Below are positions 58,366 to 64,000 of a DNA stretch of 64,000 nt, in pieces. The notes below the pieces were generated by a model. That model searched no databases, was not told the DNA's origin, and saw nothing but the letters and a program-made list of their open reading frames with translations. The stretch is from Ectobius pallidus (Eukaryota; Arthropoda; Insecta; Blattodea; Ectobiidae). Position 1 is the stretch's first letter. Each line of letters opens with the position of its first letter. The DNA lies in contig CAXKWD010000006.1 in assembly GCA_964059195.1 (NCBI GenBank), positions 69,395,073 through 69,459,072 of the forward strand, written 5' to 3'. Made by a program: the position numbers and the translations under genes.

Positions 58366-59041
58366 TATTAAATATTTAAGGTATTACTAAAGTCTACTAA
58401 ACTAAAAGCAGAAAAACAGAAAACACACAGTAATATAAAAATTACATAATGGTGGGAACATACCTTTGTATTGAAAAATACATCCATCCAATCCATTCCA
58501 ATCAATCCAGTACATTTATCCATCCATTCTATTCTATCCTTTCAATGATCCATTCATCTATCCATATATCTAAACAAGTATATTAGTTACAAAATGGCAG
58601 CACATAGAACATTTTAATGTTTGAATTAATTGACATGCTTTAGCAGTGTATAATGTCCACGATACTAAAATACTATCTTTCAAAGATCTGCATATTATAC
58701 AGTTTTCAACTTGGTAAATTAAATTTTCTGCAGATAGGCTATCTCCTACCTTATTTTCCTCTAAGGTATTGTGTTCAGGCTCTTTAATTGTTTTAATTGC
58801 TTCTTCTTGATACTCTTCGACCTGAACACCATTTTTCTTGTGATAGGTATTAAAAATTGGGAACGTAACCAATGGTGGCTTCTTTCAATGTCAACTGACA
58901 AAATCTTACCCATCAATCGTAGAAGAAAATATATATCAAATTAAGGAAAATGGAAACTATTATGACACTAGTCATTTTAGGAATAACAAGTTTGCCCATT
59001 TTGGAAATGCGTACACCTTATACTTAGCTCGATGAAGTCGT

Positions 59042-59044
<3 letters not shown>
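58366..59044. other. No established gene
   Basis: Noncoding apart from the speculative exon at 58750-58821. A degenerate ATCCATCCAATCCATTC-type repeat lies at 58480-58570. Confidence 0.4.
58750..58821 (-). other. Candidate 24-codon internal exon (speculative)
   Basis: On the minus strand GGTGTTCAG precedes an open segment VEEYQEEAIKTIKEPEHNTL and then EENK, which ends AAG|GTAGGAG, a fair donor. The composition is hydrophilic and protein-like, unlike other short frames here, and it lies in a 100-codon open frame (58570-58872). There is no homology I can name and no partner exon, so chance is a real possibility. Confidence 0.15.
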
Positions 59045-59103
<59 letters not shown>

Positions 59104-59158
59104 GCTATTATTATTAGTATTATTATTATTATTGCTATTATTATAATTATTATTATTG
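59045..59158. repeat. (ATT)n microsatellite with variants
   Basis: About 20 pure ATT units and then a tract with GCT, AGT and AAT variants. The poly-Ile frames on both strands are artefacts. Confidence 0.97.
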
Positions 59159-59623
59159 AATTTCCTAAAGTAAAGAACCCCATTTTACCAGCTGGCATTA
59201 TAATAACACGAAGTAGTGTAACATATAGCCTAGGCCTAGGCTAACCGATATTTACACCACATTAATTGATTGGAAGTAAAGTGGTTCGTAAACACAATTT
59301 CAATGACAGGATTAAGTAGGCATAGATTTAGCGCTGTGACAGGCAGATTGAAATTAAAGTAGTGAGAATCTAATTAATTTTACTTGTCGATCTGAGCTGG
59401 TTTGCAGCCGGCAATATCGATCAGCAAGTTTGGTGCCGCTCTTCAAGTTATTGGAACTCTGCCATTCCGATGTCAAGTAGCACGGTAATATTAATGAATA
59501 GAAACACCAGGAAATGCAATAGGCTACCTAACTAAGTACACGTCGCGGTGTTACAGGCATAAATGTTTAAAATTGAGTATGGAATCTTATTTGAAATAGG
59601 AAGTGCGAATAACTAGTCAGTAG
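59159..59623. other. No gene recognised
   Basis: Noncoding; AGGCCTAGGC occurs near 59231. Confidence 0.45.
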
Positions 59624-59743
59624 AATGAATAAAAACATTAAATAGAATTTATAACATACTATATCAATTTTAGCAAATGAATGAATGAATAAAAACATTA
59701 AATAGAATTTATAACATACTATGTCAATTTTAGCAAATGAACT
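59624..59743. repeat. Tandem duplication, 2 x 60 bp
   Basis: AATGAATAAAAACATTAAAT starts both units, at about 59624 and 59684. I count a single clear mismatch (ATATCAA against ATGTCAA) across the pair, so the duplication is recent. Confidence 0.95.
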
Positions 59744-60956
59744 AAACAATACTTTGTAGATTACGTTACGTAGGCCTATAACTTATATCTTAATCAATGG
59801 AATTAAAAAGTTAAACTATTATTAATATAAACGATTGTGTACATTTTCCGCATCCACTAGCAATTGTGAAGAATGGTTATCATAACGCGGTAATGAATTG
59901 GCTATTCATAAAATCAATTTGATTCAGTCTTTCAAACAGAGTGCGAAGCCTACACATGCATATCGTAGGTGTAGGGAGAGATTACGAGTTTATCGAAATA
60001 ACTTATTTGCGAGAATGAAGTTCGAGCAAATATTTATAATAAAACTCGTAATCTCGAGTAGGATTTATGAATAAAATGTAACGGATTTTGTAAATAATAA
60101 TTATTTTCTTTCTTTGTTGTCAATATTCTACCAGCCGTAAGATCACTGCATACTAGATAAATGAACAGTCCACGAATCGATTCGATGAATAACTCGGAGT
60201 TCCCAATGCTACCAATAGTGCGCATCACAAGAATAAGGGCGCCGTGTTAATTGCTTACATCAAAAGGCTATTATAAAAGCACAAGAACTGGCTTGAACCG
60301 AATCGAAATTGTGTTTCTAATCAATGGAAATTTTTATTATTTAAATTTCCAAACAAGTTATGTTGTATTAAATAATGTGTTTTCATTATGCTCACGGCAG
60401 CATGTGACGTATTAATCACCGCCCGTTGATGCCTTACGTGTCCCAGTAACGAGCTGACGCTATATCAGATAAAATTACATCCTTGTAATCCGAGGAAGGA
60501 TATTAACTTATAAGATAAACTATCGTGATTGGTCTATATCCGAGTAACTGCTAAACGTTATTGGTCAATATCAAACACGCGACGTATGAGTTTATAACCC
60601 AGTCGCATAATGAGGAGTGACCTTACAGTTTTATCCCGTTATATTTCATTGTCCTGTCTAATTTATCTGTACACATAAAAATGGACGGATTGTAATTGAT
60701 ACATTACACGACTGTCCAGAGTTCGTTCATTCATTATTTATTTAAAGAATGCGTTTAGGACTTCAATACGTGTTTATTTAATACATTTTTTTCCGCATGG
60801 CAGTGTAGACCTATATATATAGGATGACCACCTCTCGCAAGGATTCTGAGGCAAACCATCAGGACAAACTACCGCGTTAAAAGATAGGCGCCCTCTGGTC
60901 GAAGGAGAGAAAGGAGCAACATAGGCAGAGAATAAGAAATCAAGACCCGCTCCCAG
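59744..60956. other. No gene recognised; promoter-like cluster
   Basis: At 60440-60640 a cluster of motifs occurs: GATA strings (TCAGATAAAA, TAAGATAAAC), two ATTGGT (inverse CCAAT) near 60530 and 60560, GTTTATAACC near 60590 and TTACAGTTTT near 60625. No coding exon follows; the first ATG (60681) opens only four codons. Confidence 0.25.
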
Positions 60957-60990
60957 AAAGAAAGAAAGAAAGAAAGAAAGAAAAAAAAAC
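60957..60990. repeat. (GAAA)n microsatellite
   Basis: About seven GAAA units ending in a run of A. Confidence 0.95.
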
Positions 60991-61214
60991 ATGAATATCG
61001 TGGTCCTTAGTTACGGTGATTAACATTTGAGCAAATCGCCATAACAATAGAGCAAATTAATATATTCATTTGAGCAAAGTAAAGAAATACAGAAATGGTG
61101 CTTATATTTTTCCTCTAAACGAGATGGGCAACACTGTGTGGTTTCATCGCCATTTTCATGGGCACGCCACTTCCTAAAGTTGGCTTATTGTCCACCGCCA
61201 TTTGATGGTCACGT

Positions 61215-62043
61215 CCTGATGACAATGTCGAAATTACAGTGTTTGTACTTTATATCTAGCTCCCATTAGCGTCACGTATCTTAATAAATTAATCTTTCCC
61301 GAAACACAATCGTCCCAGTTCTTAATGGCATAAAGTCGGTTAATTTCATACTTCTTATTTTTCCTTTGCGATCGGAGAGATGCGATCGGATTGATATGTC
61401 CGTTTGAATTTGTCGCTCCTTTCAAACCTGTTTTAAAATATGTATCGATGGATGTGCATAGTAAAATTCCCTTTTGAAATGTCTGTGAAAGGACTCTGCG
61501 CCATTTATAGTTCTGGGGCAGTTTTTATTTGGCGGCTGTGCCCAAAGATTTGGAGGGAACTGACTGTCATCACTTACGTGGTTCTTCAAGAGGTAATCTA
61601 GAAATTGATTAGCTAGGGGAGTATCGGGAGCAATGTTTTGAAGTTCTACGAATTCATCAGGTACCTGTTCTGGTGGTAAATATGGTAACCCGAAAAAGTG
61701 GCTTAACTATTTTCCCATGTCCGAATGTTTATCTACATACTGTTTTTTCCAGTCCTATTTCAACTATTTTGGGGAACCAAGATTGCCCGAGGTGAAAATT
61801 ACAATATTTTAGAGTTGAACCAGGAAAACAATTTTCAACAGCTCTGTGCGCTGCAATTCCAAAATCTAAACTTATTGTTGACAGATTAAAGCGCCCGTTG
61901 CATAATGCACAAATCGGATAATTTAGAAGTTTAATAGCCTGGCAGTTGAATGCGGCGTTCCCAAATAGTTGGAATACACGACTAATTTGTGCTCGAGTGA
62001 AGTAGACATTTTTGCTCAAGTGAAGTAGGGATTGATCCCACAT
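61215..62043 (-). pseudogene. Mutator-like (MULE) transposase, C-terminal half, disrupted
   Basis: A cut-and-paste DDE transposase of the MULE family. In the frame 62043-61729 the block STISLDFGIAAHRAVENCFP (Asp at residue 60) precedes CNFHLGQSW, whose CxxH lies between the second Asp and the Glu in Mutator enzymes. After breaks, the minus strand continues in order as FGLPYLPPEQVPDEFVELQN (about 61700-61630), LWAQPPNKNCPRTINGAESF (about 61550-61490, with the candidate catalytic Glu in NGAESFH), then YYAHPSI, a frameshift near 61450, and a basic tail to a stop near 61234. The N-terminal part with the first Asp and any zinc finger is not recognisable upstream of 62043. The usual Glu of DFE is Gly here. 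Inactive remnant. Confidence 0.8.
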
Positions 62044-62059
62044 TTGCTCAAAGGTACGT

Positions 62060-62929
62060 CACCCCTTAGTTAGCCTATTCAAAACATGAAGAATTACCTA
62101 CACAGAAAATTTAAAAACAGATGCGCATAACATGAATAATTAATAGTTCTGTATGTTATGCTAGCTATCACTTATTATCCTTTCTTACTCTTATCTCGTA
62201 TATTTTTTAGAATACTATATCCATCGTACATTTTACCTGGTGTAGTACGGTGTTAATGCATTTTCTTTTTCGAGGTAGCTTTCCATAAGAATATGTAGCT
62301 TCACATAAGATTCTTTTTACATAAAGACAAAGCATGTGATTTTACTTCTCAAACCACATGAATTGAAATGTGATACAAATCATGTATTATATGACTGCTG
62401 TCACAACGGGCACACAGATTTTCCGAATCAGATGACTTGCATCAGATTCACTTAAGCGGAAACCGCACATAAATATTCGTATTAATGTTGGAAAAGAGAT
62501 GGATGTCAATCATCTATAAACATGCCAGGAAGTGCCTCGCCATATTGGGATCCCAAACATTCGATCACCGAACAGGCTAGCCAAAAAACTCACATGAATT
62601 TTGCAGTAAGCTATTTAAAGATATTTTGAAGTAATTCATTATAATTGAAACAATTATGCCTATGTTACAGTTAAAAGATTAATGGCACACACTAATTCTA
62701 GATTAATATTACTAAATTAAATTCCAAGGTCACAAGCTAAATTTTTAGATGTGCAAATTTTATTTTCTACTCACAGTATCACAGAATTCATCTGATTAAA
62801 TTGAAGGAATTTTAGAGTTGATTCCTACAAACAATTTGAGATCAGGATGCTTATAAAGCGTAATTACTGAGCTGTTACGCCTTTTTTTGCGTTATGTTTA
62901 CTGATAAATCGTTGATAAGGAATATGTAT
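62060..62929. other. No gene recognised
   Basis: AT-rich noncoding DNA between the MULE remnant and the 3' end of the last LINE. Confidence 0.45.
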
Positions 62930-64000
62930 TTATTTATTGAAATCATATAACAGAAACTATATTTTATCAGACGATATATTAGGGTGGAGTCATATCAGTA
63001 TTACTTCTAAGTAAAGTCATGCTTAGTGCTACAACCCGAAGGCATGCTATGTCAGTATCATATACAATAGGCTAGTCACTGTTTCCAGGTGCAGTTTTTT
63101 ACATGGTATGAATAGTTAGTGTCCATTTTTATCAGCAAGAACATGCCCAAGGGGCTGACATATTCTAAGCTGACTTTGTTGAGCAAAGAAGAATTAATTC
63201 ATTTCCAATTCATAAAGTAATCACTTTTCAAAATAATTATGTTCTACGTTTTCGTCAGATAGACAACACTTGCAAATGACAGCGTTAGATATTCGAATCG
63301 GTGAAGGTATTGCATGAATTTTCGATTTTCAAAATTTGGCACAAGCTTATTACACTCATCCAGTCACATGTCGTTGGAAAAATCAGGACTCTTGTTACAG
63401 AATGCCACCGAATGGTCCTTCTTCTAAAATATGCATTCTAATTGTCTTTTTTTTATATGAGGGATGAGGCATAATTTTAGCAGGAATGGAGGTTAAAATC
63501 AGCAGCTAATATGGCCGTTCATCTTCCCTCACATTGACTGCAATTGTTTAATGTCCACGAACTCAGGAAAGATAAATTTGGCCGAAGAATTTTCTTAATA
63601 ATGTGCGCATTTCATGTGCAAATGGATTTAGATTAAACTTGTCATTCATAGCGAACAGAGCAAATTTCGAGTCACGTAAGCAGTAACACAAACATTCTCG
63701 CCATTACCATTATACCATTTTATGGCTTTTCTTATGCCAGCAACTCGGTTTGAAACATTGAACACAGAAGTGACAACTTATTTAGATTTGTAAATGTTTC
63801 CACGGAGCTGGAATGCACAACAAATGCACACCCCACCTTCACAGAGCTAGTATAAGCATCCATCAGTATAAACTTCATTCTGGTGAGCACCAAAGTCATT
63901 TGATTTACAGAATTATTAGGCATGTAGGTCAAGATGACCTGCCGAGATCTTATCCAGTGGTTTCTCTGGTTCCAGTTTCGAGATATATTCTGGAACAGCA
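62930..64000 (-). mobile_element. LINE with RNase H domain (family L-C), runs off the window
   Basis: Minus-strand element entering from the right edge. The order on the minus strand is RNase H, a degraded Cys/His knuckle (VICKCCLSDENVEHNYFEK, about 63285-63225), a 3' UTR, and an AATAAATAAATAC tail at about 62926-62940. Known: an RNase H domain after the reverse transcriptase is found in LINEs of the I group and relatives. Frames are broken by many stops. The reverse transcriptase, if present, lies beyond 64000. Confidence 0.75.
63600..63932 (-). pseudogene. RNase H domain of a LINE, disrupted
   Basis: The frame 63932-63732 reads MKFILMDAYTSS at residues 19-30 (the position of the IYTDGS motif; Asp 25) and VGCAFVVHSSS, ending FQTELLA (Glu 63, the ELxA motif), where it stops. 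In another frame the sequence continues AIRKAIKWYNGNGENV and RDSKFALFAM, whose Asp (codon 63671-63673) is the third catalytic position, then NLNPFAHEMRTLLRKF. RNase H degrades the RNA strand during retrotransposition. Catalytic residues are visible, but the frame is broken, so it is not functional. Confidence 0.78.

Noticed and set aside
59032..59244. Poly-isoleucine membrane-like frames
   Set aside because: Translation of an ATT microsatellite on either strand.
1..64000. CRISPR arrays, phage, plasmid or operon structures
   Set aside because: No spaced direct repeats of the right form and no prokaryotic gene organisation; the content is that of an animal nuclear genome.

Overview
This window looks like insect nuclear DNA and is very probably a gene-poor intergenic or intronic stretch. 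It is AT-rich. I found no convincing host protein-coding gene, no canonical tRNA or rRNA gene, and no bacterial-style operons. The short palindromic motif TAGGCCTA(C) recurs many times, which from memory suggests Blattodea (a cockroach such as Periplaneta, or a termite). The order-level guess is inference only. Almost everything recognisable is a transposable element, mostly broken, and several are nested inside one another.

Layout. 0.2-7.8 kb: a PIF/Harbinger-type MITE, a dispersed repeat (family R-A), a minus-strand LINE 3' end and a mariner-like transposase remnant. 10.4-13 kb: a repeat made of a GTCT microsatellite plus roughly 150-bp tandem units, a small MITE, a tRNA-like block, and a minus-strand LINE interrupted by a GC-rich SINE with an 11-bp target duplication. 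14.3-20.1 kb: a Helitron with both termini, LINE tails, a hAT MITE with an 8-bp duplication, a 1.85-kb fold-back element with ~200-bp inverted arms, and a second copy of the first LINE's 3' end. 25-27.4 kb: a pogo/Tigger-like MITE, the second GTCT/tandem repeat, a tRNA-like block and a LINE tail.

31.6-36.9 kb: the most interesting object. A degraded DDE transposase of the IS630/Tc1/mariner superfamily has 82 residues between its second Asp and its Glu. It lies between distant inverted repeats and has collected a Helitron, a LINE scrap and an A-rich repeat block. 37-42 kb: two hAT-like elements, one inserted in the reverse transcriptase of a minus-strand LINE. 46-52.4 kb: three tRNA-derived SINEs with 10-15 bp target duplications, one nested in a second pogo-like MITE. 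52.8-58.4 kb: two more LINE remnants and a Helitron 3' end. 59-64 kb: microsatellites, a Mutator-like (MULE) transposase remnant and an RNase H-bearing LINE running off the window edge.

The elements do not work together as a system; they record successive insertions. The nesting gives relative ages: the LINE at 39-42 kb is older than the hAT inside it, the pogo-like MITE at 51 kb is older than its SINE, the LINE at 12 kb is older than its SINE, and the DDE transposon, if it is one element, is older than the Helitron inside it. Element boundaries are exact where a target-site duplication is given and otherwise approximate by tens of bases.
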